Positions 23,822 through 34,985 of a stretch of DNA of 64,000 nt are shown here, in pieces (position 1 is the first letter of the stretch; each line of letters begins with the position of its first letter). Under the pieces are notes generated by a model. The model saw nothing but the letters and a program-made list of their open reading frames with translations. It did not search any database and was not told where the DNA came from. The stretch is from Romanomermis culicivorax. Taxonomy: Eukaryota > Nematoda > Enoplea > Mermithida > Mermithidae. The translations under genes and the position numbers were made by a program. The stretch lies in contig CAWUHX010000040.1 in the NCBI GenBank assembly GCA_963922205.1, positions 1,372,405-1,436,404 of the forward strand, given 5' to 3'.

Positions 23822-25634
23822 CAGAATTTGACTGAGAGACTGTGTTTTTTAATAACCAAATCTGTGGCGTCTGCAGCAGAATATTGCAGAATTTTGATGT
23901 CTGTAGCAGAATACAAATTTAAGTGATGAAAACGAGCAGTCTGTCTGTTGTTAATGAGCAGATTTGAATCCGATGTCCCCATCCAAATGTTGAGTTGTAC
24001 TAATCAATTTTGTTTTTGCAGCAGCAAACATTATTGTTTTGGAAAATTGGGTCAGCTGTCAGTTGCCTTATGTTGAATTTTTTATTTATATGTGAAATAG
24101 CAAACGTTGATGATATATGTTAGATGTGGTGTTGATTTGTTCCACACGAGAAATTCTCTGGCCAATAAGCAGCTTTTTGGACCACTTTTGAGACATTTTG
24201 GATCACTTTTGGGAAATTTGTATTAATTTGTGTATTCTGGGTTTGCTGAGACGTAACTGACACTAGCTTGCCATCTAAACAATAGCAAATATAAAAATTA
24301 TTATGTAAATATTAGGTGAAAGCAGCATCCCTGTTTTCCAAAATGGAGAAGAACAATAACGACCAGACAAAGGGACATGATGCCTACCCTAGCAAATAAA
24401 ATTATGATAATTATTAGAGCACTCTTTTTTTATTGAATTGTGGGTTTGCCCAATTGACTGATTTTGCATTGATTTGGGATAACTGCTATTGCAAGTAATG
24501 CCCCAACACATACATAGATTCACTCACCATAAGTATAATTCGACCAAGACTGAAGCATAGGCCATATAAATTATATAGTGAGCATAAAGTAAAAATGTTG
24601 TCTTTCAGTCAATTAGCTTATAATTAAGTCATGTTGCTTGCACCTTTGTTTTCATTGCAACCAACGTCTCAGATGTAGCTAACTAAAATTATCAATTATG
24701 ATATCTTTTTTGGCATACAGCATTCTGAAGTCTGTAACTTTGGACGTGGATCAACCCAATAGTGTATAATTGCACAAGTATAATAAAATATATAGTTTCA
24801 GATTTTCCATGTAAAACCGTAAAAGTCTACAACAATTTATTAGTGTTTTCGAAGTTTCAGGGTTTTAGGCTTTTATATATAAAAAATGTATCTTATAGTT
24901 ACGAAGATGCAGAAGGTTTCCTGGAAGTAGGAATACCTCACATCGAATTTAAATCAGAATTTGTACTAAACAAAAATTAGAATGAATGCATGATATACCA
25001 TCTTTTTTGTATTCAGAAAGGAAAGTCTAGTGATTCTGATTTGTGTTAAAATAATTAATAAGAGTTAAGCTGCACTCAATGTTAAGCAGTTTCAATGATT
25101 TAACTTGAAATCACAGCTATAAAACACATGTTGAAAATAGTAGGCTTTGAGCAAGCACAGTTTTTCAAATGCTTTGGGTGGAAAAGTAAGCATTTCCACA
25201 TTGCTCACCAAAATCATTTAACATTATGTATAATTAACCACCAATAAAGTGAAAAAGCTATGGCATCTAGTATTACTGCGCCCAACAATATTTTCGAATT
25301 GGAATGTATGTTCACCAATGTAAATAATGAAGGGAAAAAATTTAGCACCAAAATGAAAATCTAGGTGCTTGGCATTTATGACTTTTAGGAGCAATTACAG
25401 GTACAGATTTTCTACAGATTTTTATTCGGCTTTCATACGGAAATCACATTGAAAATTATACTAGGTAGGTTTCAATGATTAAACTGTGATGAGTGCTGCA
25501 ATAGTAGATGAAATGTTTGTCGAATGGCTCCCTCCTGTATTGAGGAATGGTGAATCTTACGTACCATGTGAGATAAACAGCATTTTAGCATCGGGCACAA
25601 ATAGTTCATGATCGTATATTATCTCACTATCATA
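23822..25634. other. Non-LTR part of the duplicated unit; one conserved short frame
   Basis: No TE domain recognised. A frame at 24762-24980 (72 codons) is kept in unit B (30403-30621) with three residue changes. It could be read as a 3' exon after TTTCAG at about 24800. All three base changes alter the residue, so there is no sign of selection on the protein. Confidence 0.4.
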
Positions 25635-26135
25635 AGTTGTGTGGGTCAGTAGGTTTGTCCTCTATTGGCGGCCCACACATACTATGAAATTGCTGAGGTA
25701 TCCGTTATACTGTTTATTCATATATACAACAACAGTAAAGAAACGACGAAAAGAAAGGCGAAAGGAGACAAATGAATAGTTGGCCAAAGGCCCAACTATT
25801 TATTCACGAAAAAGACCCTCACTTAAAAATTACATGGCCTGGGTGAGCGAAAAATAACGCACAAAAAATGTGGGCAAATTTTTTGTGCCCAAAAACATGT
25901 GCATGTGCACCAAGGCAAGGAATAATAAAACTCCCTCATGCTAGGAAAAATACCCAATGGATTTTGCCAACACTAATAATATGAGAGAGAACCCAATGCA
26001 TGCCTGCAGATTTGCCCTACAGTAAGACGTCTCTCGATGGTCCGCATCACTCGCTTCACTTTGTACCTGTGCGCCTCTTTCAAAAAATGACAAATATGAG
26101 AATACTCTATAAATCAGCCGAAATACACTACAACA
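25635..26135 (-). repeat. Second LTR family, copy A (501 bases)
   Basis: On the minus strand it starts TGTTGTAGTGTATTTC (26135) and ends CTGACCCACACAAC (25635), with short inverted ends TGTTGT/ACAACA. A G-rich tract (GGGGGGAGGGG, 26146-26136) precedes it, so it is a 3' LTR read on minus. Other copies are at 31277, 42326, 45506, 46390 and part of 60195. Confidence 0.8.
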
Positions 26136-26146
26136 CCCCTCCCCCC
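26136..26146 (-). other. Polypurine tract beside the copy A LTR
   Basis: GGGGGGAGGGG on the minus strand directly before TGTTGTAGTG. In copy B (31822-31832) the same tract is interrupted. Confidence 0.7.
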
Positions 26147-26489
26147 ATGCAGTAGATCCCCCTAAGCGATCTTCAAGAGATAATCAGAACAAGCAAGGGG
26201 ATGAGACTCCACCACTACAGGCCCTGGCTGGGGTGGCTGAAGGTATCTTCTGCCCCACACAGCAGGGCTGACAGAGTCGTTGCAGTGTTTTGAGCCAATT
26301 TGGGTGACGCGTAGGGCAAGGCCTCCCAATGCGGGTCACAATTAGTGAGGCCATAAATTCGGCAACACTGGGGCCCGTGTCATCACTCCATCCGAACTGA
26401 TATACTGGAGCGCACCAGCATACGGTTCCATGCAGATGGGAGGATGAGGCCAGCCACTACGGTGACGGCACAAACAAAGCAAGTGGGGG

Positions 26490-28640
26490 CACATGGCAGT
26501 AGATCATGTTGAGGCCTCTTGCTGTGTGGACTTAGCATCGGCTGTGCGGCATTGGGGAAAACTAGCACAAAATAAAGGGACACAAAAAATGAGATTAAGT
26601 GAAAACAACCAGGAGAAAGAAAACAGAGAAAAACACACAAAAAGGGTAAAATTTGTTACTGTACAAAAAATGGTGGTATCAGTGCCCATGGTGATGGTGA
26701 GTGTTCGAGGTAGAGCAGGAATGAGCATAGTTGTTGGGACAATCCCTGTGGGCGTTGCGGTATCTATCGTTGTGGTATCCATGTGTGTCTCGTGGATCAT
26801 GGTGACCATCAAAGCAGACAGATTGCATGTGCCCGGAAGAGCCGCAGTAGTCAGCAGCCTTGCAGCGATGAGACGATGAAGTGTAGGTTTTGGTGTGGAG
26901 CAGGGATAAAGGATTAGTACCAGGTGGCAGTATCAGTGGTGGAACCAAGGGGGGGGGCAGTCGGAAGGCAACCCAAGTGGTGGCAGTGGTCATGGCGGAA
27001 CAAGATTCCACCGGGTGGAGAAGTTGTACCAGCGCAAGAGGAGAACCGGGCGGTCGGTTTGGCTATGGTATTGCAACTAAATTCTTCGCATATCAGCAAT
27101 CTCTGGTGGTTGTGGGAATGGCCAGTATTGGGTGTATGCCATCCAACTATCGATCAAACTGATGGTGGTGTTGTAAGCCTGGAGAAGGCAGGACGGATTA
27201 TTGAGCCCGCGGGCTTTGTACAAAAATAGTGCCAAGTGGGTGGTGTGCACGGCCTCGACTATGCCGAGTTCCTTGTTCCAAAGGCCAGCAACCCATCCCA
27301 ATATGAGTACGGCTACATGGGGGGAGATTAGAGGTTGTGGCTCACAGTAAGTCATACAAAAGTGGCTGCAAAAATACTGGTAAAGCGCGAGCGATGTGTT
27401 AGTGGGGCGAATGTGGAGGGCCATCATGATGGGCATGCCGATGCGACCAAAGAAATTGATCAGCACCATTTCATGCAAAACAGGCGGCAAAAAGGAGTCA
27501 ACTGATGGATCCAATTGGGGTGAATAATGCAGTGTGGCCAGCCTTATACAGTGCAGCTGATCAGTGGTTCAGAAATGAACATTATTTGGTAACATGGTTG
27601 ATTCGCTAGGCAACCACATTTGGAATTGCAACACAGCACCGGCTGCAAGGGAAGCTCAGAGTGCAGGGTGCGTGGTGATGACCAATTGAGGTTGAGCAGG
27701 CGCGGTAGATGTGGAAACAGATTTTAGGGTACTGGTGGCTGTGGATTGGACCGATGATGAGGCCATGGGCGGCAATGACAGGGTAGTGATAGCAGTGGTC
27801 AACAGAGCCCACATCAAGACCGTAGGCAGCAACGATGGGGTAGTTGTGGGAAGCGACATGGAAGATGAGACAGCTTGTTCCATGTCCATCGGGGGTACGG
27901 GAAGTAAAGGGGCCTTGAACTCTTGTTACAAATGATTCTTCAAGGCTTCAAGGGGTTTTTTAATTTCTGCATCCCATTGTAATGGCCTGATGTAGTTGGT
28001 GAATTTAGGAGGTTAACAACGAAAACCGGGAGATGTTCCCTTTTGTAAAAGCGGGTGGAATGCACCTGGCACACTTGTTTGCTCTGGGTGTGGTGCCAAG
28101 GGACCTCACTGCCAGGATCATGTTGGCAGCTATCGCGGGTGGTGGTATCTGTGCACCAGGAATTTTTCGTTTCTTTGCGGTGATTTTCATCATGATGGTG
28201 TGACTCATGGCGGGTGCAGTGACCATCCGAAAGGTGGGTAGGCCGTGTTTGTTGGGCTGATGCTGCTCTCTGTGTCATCGTAACTTTCGGCTGCACTGTC
28301 AGGCCAGTAGGATAACTGGTTAGACTGACCGTTTCTCAGGCTTTTTGTTGAGCGCATTGCTGGCGATGATGGGTTGTTCGCTCGCTCAGTGCCTTGCTGC
28401 GTTGGCGGCCATTGAGCAGCAGTCAGGAGGGGGCAGTTTGAGCAAAAACAGGAGCCGTTTGGGCAATTTGAGCCAGCTGTGAGGCAATTGGCGGCACAAT
28501 TGGCGGCAGAAGCAGGTAGCATTTCATCTCATCCCATAGCTGGTCGGGGTAGTCCATCCAATGATGATCAGAGAACAAAGTTCTGGGCGGCAGCAGCAGG
28601 AAATGATATGCTGCGAGAGCAGTGGCCAAAGCATTCCATT
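26490..28640 (-). pseudogene. Decayed Ty3/gypsy-type gag, copy A
   Basis: Several short frames in order on the minus strand correspond to copy B (32335-34898). A Pro/Thr/Gln-rich start contains IASQLAQIAQTAPVFAQTAP near 28480-28420. A helical capsid-like part at 27480-27077 contains [20 protein letters not shown] knuckle-like CX5CX4HX4C (CKAADYCGSSGHMQSVC) near 26870-26820 is followed by an Asp/His/Tyr-rich tail. Many stops and shifts make it dead. The gag call rests on the order of a low-complexity start, helices and a knuckle beside a 3' LTR. Confidence 0.45.
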
Positions 28641-28739
28641 GAGAGTCTGAAAAAATTTGTTGTTAAAATCTAACAGGAGGAATATAGGGGAAGAGATGTT
28701 CTTCGCTGGCAGGAAAAGTCTTGCCTTTAGGGGAAGGGA

Positions 28740-29466
28740 TGTCAAAGGGTGTTTTTCTCTGACCTTTGGTCCTCTAATCATTAAAATTTTTATTTTCTGA
28801 AGCTCTTTGTTGCCAAAGTAGGTTCACCTTTTATTAGGTAAAAAACCTTTCAAAACGGTTTGTGTCACATTATTTTTGGTATAAAATCTATAAATGGATG
28901 ATAATGTTTTGCATAGGCGTTTTTGTTGATGTTTGGTGACACTTGCCATGTATTCATTTATTATTGATAAAAAGTTTCTTTGCGTCTGGTGGCATTCTTT
29001 GGTAGCATGTTTGGCATTTATAATTATTGTCCTATTATTATTTTTCGTGGCGATTTGCTCCATCAGACATCATGCAGTCAACGTCCCTTTTGACAGTAGT
29101 GAGTTGTTCTTTCATCGGACAGTTTATTCTGTCTGTCAGAATTTGTTGAATTGTACCTCTTGCTTTTGCTTCCCCTTGGGAAGAGTCAGTGTCCTATTGG
29201 TGGAGAATATTCCAGGGTCCTGTGACTGTTTGTGCAGACATTGATGGCATTTAATTTAGTGTCGGCACTTTGTAATTTTCCCTTAAACTTGTTTTGTATT
29301 CTTATTCTCTACATTAATGAACCCCTTCATTTTAACACATCTCTGGCTAGCTACTGTGTCTCTCTGCCAACATCTCGCCAGGTTAGCCTTAGGATTAGAA
29401 CCAGTTAGGAACTCCCTAGAACCACAGGTAGGTAGCCGTGGGTATACACACGCCTATATTACAACA
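28740..29466 (+). repeat. LTR related to the gag-pro element, plus strand, copy B (727 bases)
   Basis: Same length and ends as 23095-23821, with only scattered substitutions. Preceded by the same purine tract. Confidence 0.75.
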
Positions 29467-31276
29467 CAGAATTTGACTGAGAGATGGTTTTTTAATAACC
29501 AAATCTGTGGCGTCTGCAGCAGAATGTTGCAGAATTTTGATGTATGTAGCAGAATACAAATTTAAATGATGAAAACTAGCAGTCTGTCTGTTGTTAATGA
29601 GCAGATTTGAATTCAATGTCCACATCCAAATGTTGAGTTGTACTAATCAATTTTGTTTTTGCAGCAGCAAACATTATTGTCTTGGAAAATTGGATCAGCT
29701 GTCAGTTGCCTTATATTGAATTTTTTTTTTTATATGTAGAATAGTAAACGTTGATGATATATGTTAGATGTGGTGTTGATCTGTTCCACACGAGAAATTC
29801 TCTGGCCAAGCAGCTTTTTGGACCACTTTTGGGACATTTTGGATCACTTTTGGGAAATTTGTATTAATTTGTGTAATCTGGGTTTGCTGAGACGTAACTG
29901 ACACTAGCTTGCCATCTAAACAATAGCAAATATAAAAATTATTATGTAAATATTAGGTGAAAGCGGCATCCCTGTTTTCCAAAACGGAGAAGAACAATAA
30001 CGACCAGACAAAGGGACATGATGCCTACCCTAGCAAATAAAATTATGATAATTACTAGAGCAGTCTTTTTTTATTGAATTGTGGGTTTGCCCAATGGACT
30101 AATTTTGCATTGATTTGGGATAACTGCTATTGCAAGTAATGCCCCAACACATACATAGATTCACTCACCATAAGTATAATTCGACCAAGACTGAAGCATA
30201 GGCCATATAAATTATATAGTGAGCATAAAGTAAAAATGTTGTCTTTCAGTCAATTAGCTTATAATTAAGTCATGTTGCTTGCACCTTTGTTTTCATTGCA
30301 ACCAACGTCTCAGATGTAGCTAACTAAAATTATCAATTATGATATCTTTTTTGGCATACAGCATTCTGAAGTCTGTAACTTTGGACGTGGATCAACCCAA
30401 TAGTGTATAATTGCACAAGTATAATAAAATATATAATTTCAGATTTTACATGTAAAACCGTAAAAGTCTACAACAATTTATTAGTGTTTTTGAAGTTTCA
30501 GGGTTTTAGGCTTTTATATATAAAAAATGTATCTTATAGTTACGAAGATGCAGAAGGTTTCCTGGAAGTAGGAATACCTCACATCGAATTTAAATCAGAA
30601 TTTGTACTAAACAAAAATTAGAATGAATGCATGATATACCTTCTTTTTTGTATTTAGAAAGGAAAGTCTAGTGATTCTGATTTGTGTTAAAATAATTAAT
30701 AAGAGTTAAGCTGCACTCAATGTTAAGCAGTTTCAATGATTTAACTTGAAATCACAGCTATAAAACACATGTTGAAAATAGTAGGCTTTCAGCAAGCACA
30801 GTTTTTCAAATGCTTTGGGTGGAAAAGTAAGCATTTCCACATTGCTCACCAAAATCATTTAACATTACGTATAATTAACCACGAATAAAGTGAAAAAGCT
30901 ATGGCATCTAGTATTACTGCGCCCAACAATATTTTCGAATTGGAATGTATGTTCACCAATGTAAATAATGAAGGGAAAAAATTTAGCACCAAAATGAAAA
31001 TCTAGGTGCTTGGCATTTATGACTTTTGGGAGCAATTACAGGTACAGTTTTTTCTACAGATTTTTATTCGGCTTTCATACGAAAATCACATTGAAAACTA
31101 TACTAGGTAGGTTTTAATGATTAAACTGTGATGAGTGCTGCAATAGTGGTTGAAATGTTTGTCGAATGGCTCCCTCCTCTATTGAGGAATGGTGAATCTT
31201 ACGTACCATGTGAGATAAACTGCATTTTAGCATCGGGCACAAATAGTTCATGATCGTATATTATCTCACTACCATA
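29467..31276. other. Non-LTR part of unit B
   Basis: Near-identical to 23822-25634. It holds the same 72-codon frame (30403-30621). Confidence 0.5.
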
Positions 31277-31821
31277 AGTTGTGTGGGTCAGTAGGTTTGT
31301 CCTCTATTGGCGGCCCACACATACTATGAAATTGCTGAGGTATCCGTTATACTGGCTGATTAGCATAGTTTATTCATATATACAACAACAGTAAAGAAAC
31401 GACGAAAAGAAAGGCCAAAGGAGACAAATGAGTAGTTGGCCAAAGGCCCAACTATTTATTCACGAAAAAGACCCTCACTTAAAAATTACATAGCCTGGGT
31501 GAGCGAAAAATAACGCACAAAAAATGTGGGCAAATTTTTTGCGCCCAAAAACATGTGCATGTGCACCAAGGCAAGGAATAATAAAACTCATTCGTGCTAG
31601 GAGAAATACACAATGGTCTTTGCCCATGGGAGGTCGGTTAATTCGAAAAATATAACACTAATAATATGAAGAGAGAACCCAATGCATGCCTCCAGATTTG
31701 CGCTACAGTAAGACGTCTCTTGATGGTCCGCGTCACTCACTCCACTTTGTACCTGCGCACGTCTTTCAAAAAATGACAAATATGAGAATACTCTACAAAT
31801 CAGCGGAAATACACTACAACA
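31277..31821 (-). repeat. Second LTR family, copy B (545 bases)
   Basis: As copy A but about 44 bases longer because of small indels (for example CTGGCTGATTAGCATAG near 31350, and about 30 bases near 31620-31650). Confidence 0.8.
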
Positions 31822-32334
31822 CCCCTCCTCTCTTGCAGTAGATCCCCCTAAGCGATCATCAAGAGATAATCAGAACAAGCAAGGGGAAGGGACGCGGCCA
31901 CTACAGGCCATTGCCAGGGTGGCTGAAGGTATCTTCTGCCACACACAGCAGGGCTGACGGAGTCATTGCAGTGTTTTGAGCCAATTTGGGTGGCGCGTAG
32001 GGTGAGGCCTCCCAATGTGGGTCACAATTAGCGAGGCCATAAATTCGGCAACACTGGGGCCTGTGTCGTCACCCCATCTGCACTGATATACTGGAGGGCA
32101 CCAGCATACGATTCCATGCAGATGGGAGGGTGAGGCCAGCCACTACAGTGATGGTGGAAAACAAAGCATGATGAGGGGGCCGTGGCAGGAAAAGGACAAA
32201 CGATGCAAGTGGGGGCCCATGGCGGTAGAACATGTTGAGGCGTCTTGCTGTGTGGACTTAGCATCAGCTGTGCGGCATTGGGGAAAACTAGTACAAAATA
32301 AAGCTATACAAAAAACGAGATTAAGTGAAAACGA

Positions 32335-34898
32335 TCAGGAGAAACAAAACGAAGAAAAACACACAAAAAGGGTAAAATTTGTTACTGTACAAAAAATGGT
32401 ACAATGGCTGCGGTGATGGTGAGTGTTGGAGGTAGAGCAGGAATGAGCGTAGTTGTCGGGGCAATCCCAGTGGGCGTTGCGGTATCTATCCTTGTGGTAT
32501 CCATGTGGGTCTCGTGGATCATGGTGACCATCAAAGCAGACAGATCGCATATGACGGGAAGAGCAGCAGTAGTTGGCGGCATTGCAGTGATGAGATGATG
32601 AAGTGTAGGTTTGGGTGGGGAGTGGGGATAAAGGATTAGTACCAGGTGGCAGTATCGGTGGGGGAACCAAGGACGGGCAGTCAAAAGGCAGACCAGTTGG
32701 CGGTAGTGGTCACGGCGGAAGAAGATTCCACTGGGTGGAGAAGTCATGCCGGCGCAAGAGGGGAACCAGGTGGTCCGTTTGGCTTTGGTATTGCAATTAA
32801 ATTCTTTGGATGTCAGCGATCTCTGGCGGTCGTGTGAATGGCGAGTATTGGGGGTATGCCATCCAACTATCGATCAAACTGATGACGGTATTGTAAGCCT
32901 AGAGAAGGCAGGACGGATTATTGAGCCGGCGGGCTTCGTACAAAAATAGAGCCAAATGGGCCATTTGCATTGACACCGAGTACCTTGTCCCAAAGGCCAG
33001 CATCCCAATATGAGTACGGCTACTTCCGGGGAGACTAGAGGTTGTGGGTCGCAGTAAGTCATACAAAAATGGCTGCGAAAATGTTGGTAAAGAGTGAGTG
33101 ATATGTTAGTGGCGCCAATGTGGAGGGCCATCGTGATGTAGATGCCCATGGGACCAAAGAAGTTGATCAGCACCATTTCATGCTATATGTGTGGTGAAGA
33201 GGAGTCAACCAATGGATCCAATTGGGGTGAATAATGCGGTGTGGCCAGCCTAATACAGTGCGGCCCATCAGTGGTTCAGAAATGAACATAATTTGGTAAC
33301 ATGGTTGATTCCCTAGGCAACTGCATTTGGAATGGCAACACAGCACTGGCTGCAAGGGTGGCTTGGAGTGCAGGGCGTGTGGTGATGACCAATTGAGGTT
33401 GAGCAGTCCTGGTAGATGTGGAAACAGATTTTAGGGTACTGGTGGCTGTGGATTAGATGGATCATGAGGTCATGGGGGGCAACAACGGGGTAGTGATAGA
33501 GGTGGTCGACAGAGCCCATGTTGAGACCATAGGCAGCAATGACCTGGTAGTTGTGGGAAGCGACACAGAAGATGAGGCAGCTTGTTCCATGTCCATTGGG
33601 GGTACATCACATTGTAACGGCCTGATGTAGTCGGTGAAATTAGGAGTTAAACAACAAAAACAGCGGAGATGTTCCCTTTGGTAAAAGGGGGTGGAATGCA
33701 CCTGGCATGCTTGTTCACTCTGGGTGTGGTGCCAAGGGAGGTCATCGCTGGGATTGTGTTGGCAGCTATCGCTGGTGGTGGTATCTGTGGCGGAGAATGT
33801 TTGGTTTCTTTGCCGTGATTTTCATCATGATTGTGTGACTCATGGCGGGAGCAGTGACTATCCGAAAGGCGGGCAGGCCGTGTTTGTTGGGCTGGTCTGC
33901 TCTCTTTGTCATCATAACTTTCAGCTGCACTGTCAGGCCATAGGAGAATTGGTTAGACCGACCGTTTCTCAGGCTTTTTGTTGAGCGCATTGCTGGCGAT
34001 GATGGGTTGTTCGCTCGCTCAGTGCCTTGCTGCGTTCAGTACGTGAGGTACTGGGCCCCAGTGTTTGTCGGGCGTGCGGTTCATCCATCGTTTTGTGAGC
34101 TTTACGGTATTCTACCTCTCCCTGTTGCTGAGTTTTCGGTTTGACTGAATATTCATACTGGCCAGGTTTTCGAATTGGCTGGCCCTAGCAATCAAGAGTC
34201 AGCGCCGACATAGTCGGAACCTGTGGAGGTTGAACCTCCTTAGGTACGGTCGGCAGCAATTGAGCAGCAGTCAGCCGGAGGGAAGTTTGAGCAACAACTG
34301 GAGCTGTTTGGGCAATTTGAGCCAGATGTGAGGCAATTGGCGCAGAAATTGGCTGCAGAAGCAGGATGTATTTCATCTCATCTCATAGCCAGTCCGGGTA
34401 GTCCATCCAATGATGTTCGGAGAACAAAGTTCAGGGCGGTGGCAGTGAGAAATGATACGCTGCATGAGCAGTGGCCAAAGCTCCATTGGGAGTCTGAAAA
34501 AATTTGTTGTGAAAATCTAACACAAGGAATATACCTGGAATCATCAGAGGCCCAGGCAAGACTGCCAGCATAGCTGGATAAATAGGAGGGTCCACAGTGG
34601 TTGCCGCTGGAGCTGCTACTGTCTCAGGTTCCTGCCGCGTGATATCCATGGTGGTTGCTTGATCAACAGTACTCTCCTAGGGGATAACCGTTAAGGTTTG
34701 GTCTGAGGTCATGGTGTTCGTTTCGGTGTCCATAGCAGTAGGTTGGATCGGTGGGGACTCCTTCATTGGGACAGGGGCCAAGGTCAAGATATCATCAAGC
34801 GTGAGTTTGAGGAGCTCATTGATTTGAGTTGCCAACATGGTAAAATCGGCTGTGGTGGTAAGTTCGGATGGAGCCTGCGCATCAGCTGACGGCAGCAA
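32335..34898 (-). pseudogene. Decayed Ty3/gypsy-type gag, copy B
   Basis: The start is rich in Pro and Thr (34898-34677, [20 protein letters not shown]; 34649-34431, FHNKFFQTPNGALATAHAAY). A capsid-like stretch lies at 33176-32874 (MALHIGATNISLTLYQHFRS, FCMTYCDPQPL). A knuckle-like CNAANYCCSSRHMRSVC (CX5CX4HX4C) lies near 32590-32540, followed by a short-repeat DPRDPHGYHKDRYRNAHWD tail. Frames are broken repeatedly. The 34534-34898 part is not in unit A, so B preserves the more complete gag and A begins inside it. Confidence 0.5.
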
Positions 34899-34985
34899 TT
34901 TTGCTATATTGAGGTTGAAGATTGGCGTGCCGAGAAGTTCCTCGTCTGCTGGTTCCAGGGCATGTGTTAAAATAGGACGTTCGAG

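Larger units (their letters stand above)
23063..28686. repeat. Tandem duplication, unit A (about 5.6 kb)
   Basis: Unit A aligns from GGCAGGAAAAGTCTTGCCT (23063) to GGAATATA (28686) with unit B (28708-34533). Only 21 bases separate the two. Within are a plus-strand LTR, 1.8 kb of other sequence, a minus-strand LTR and decayed gag. By eye, bases in 23822-25634 are nearly identical to unit B, while the gag part differs more and has indels, including about 190 bases present only in B near 34040-34230. Confidence 0.9.
28708..34533. repeat. Tandem duplication, unit B (about 5.8 kb)
   Basis: Partner of 23063-28686 in the same orientation. The 21-base spacer before it (GGGGAAGAGATGTTCTTCGC..) resembles the purine tract plus LTR start that follows at 28730. 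The duplication may therefore have arisen by recombination between LTR-edge sequences. Confidence 0.9.

Noticed and set aside
25480-25520. Hammerhead-ribozyme-like core (GTGATGAG .. GATGAAA .. GTC)
   Set aside because: The required CTGATGA core is not met and no proper stem I or III was found.
26493-27229. Plus-strand frames of 90-128 codons in unit A
   Set aside because: Shadows of decayed minus-strand gag. They are not conserved in length or frame in unit B.
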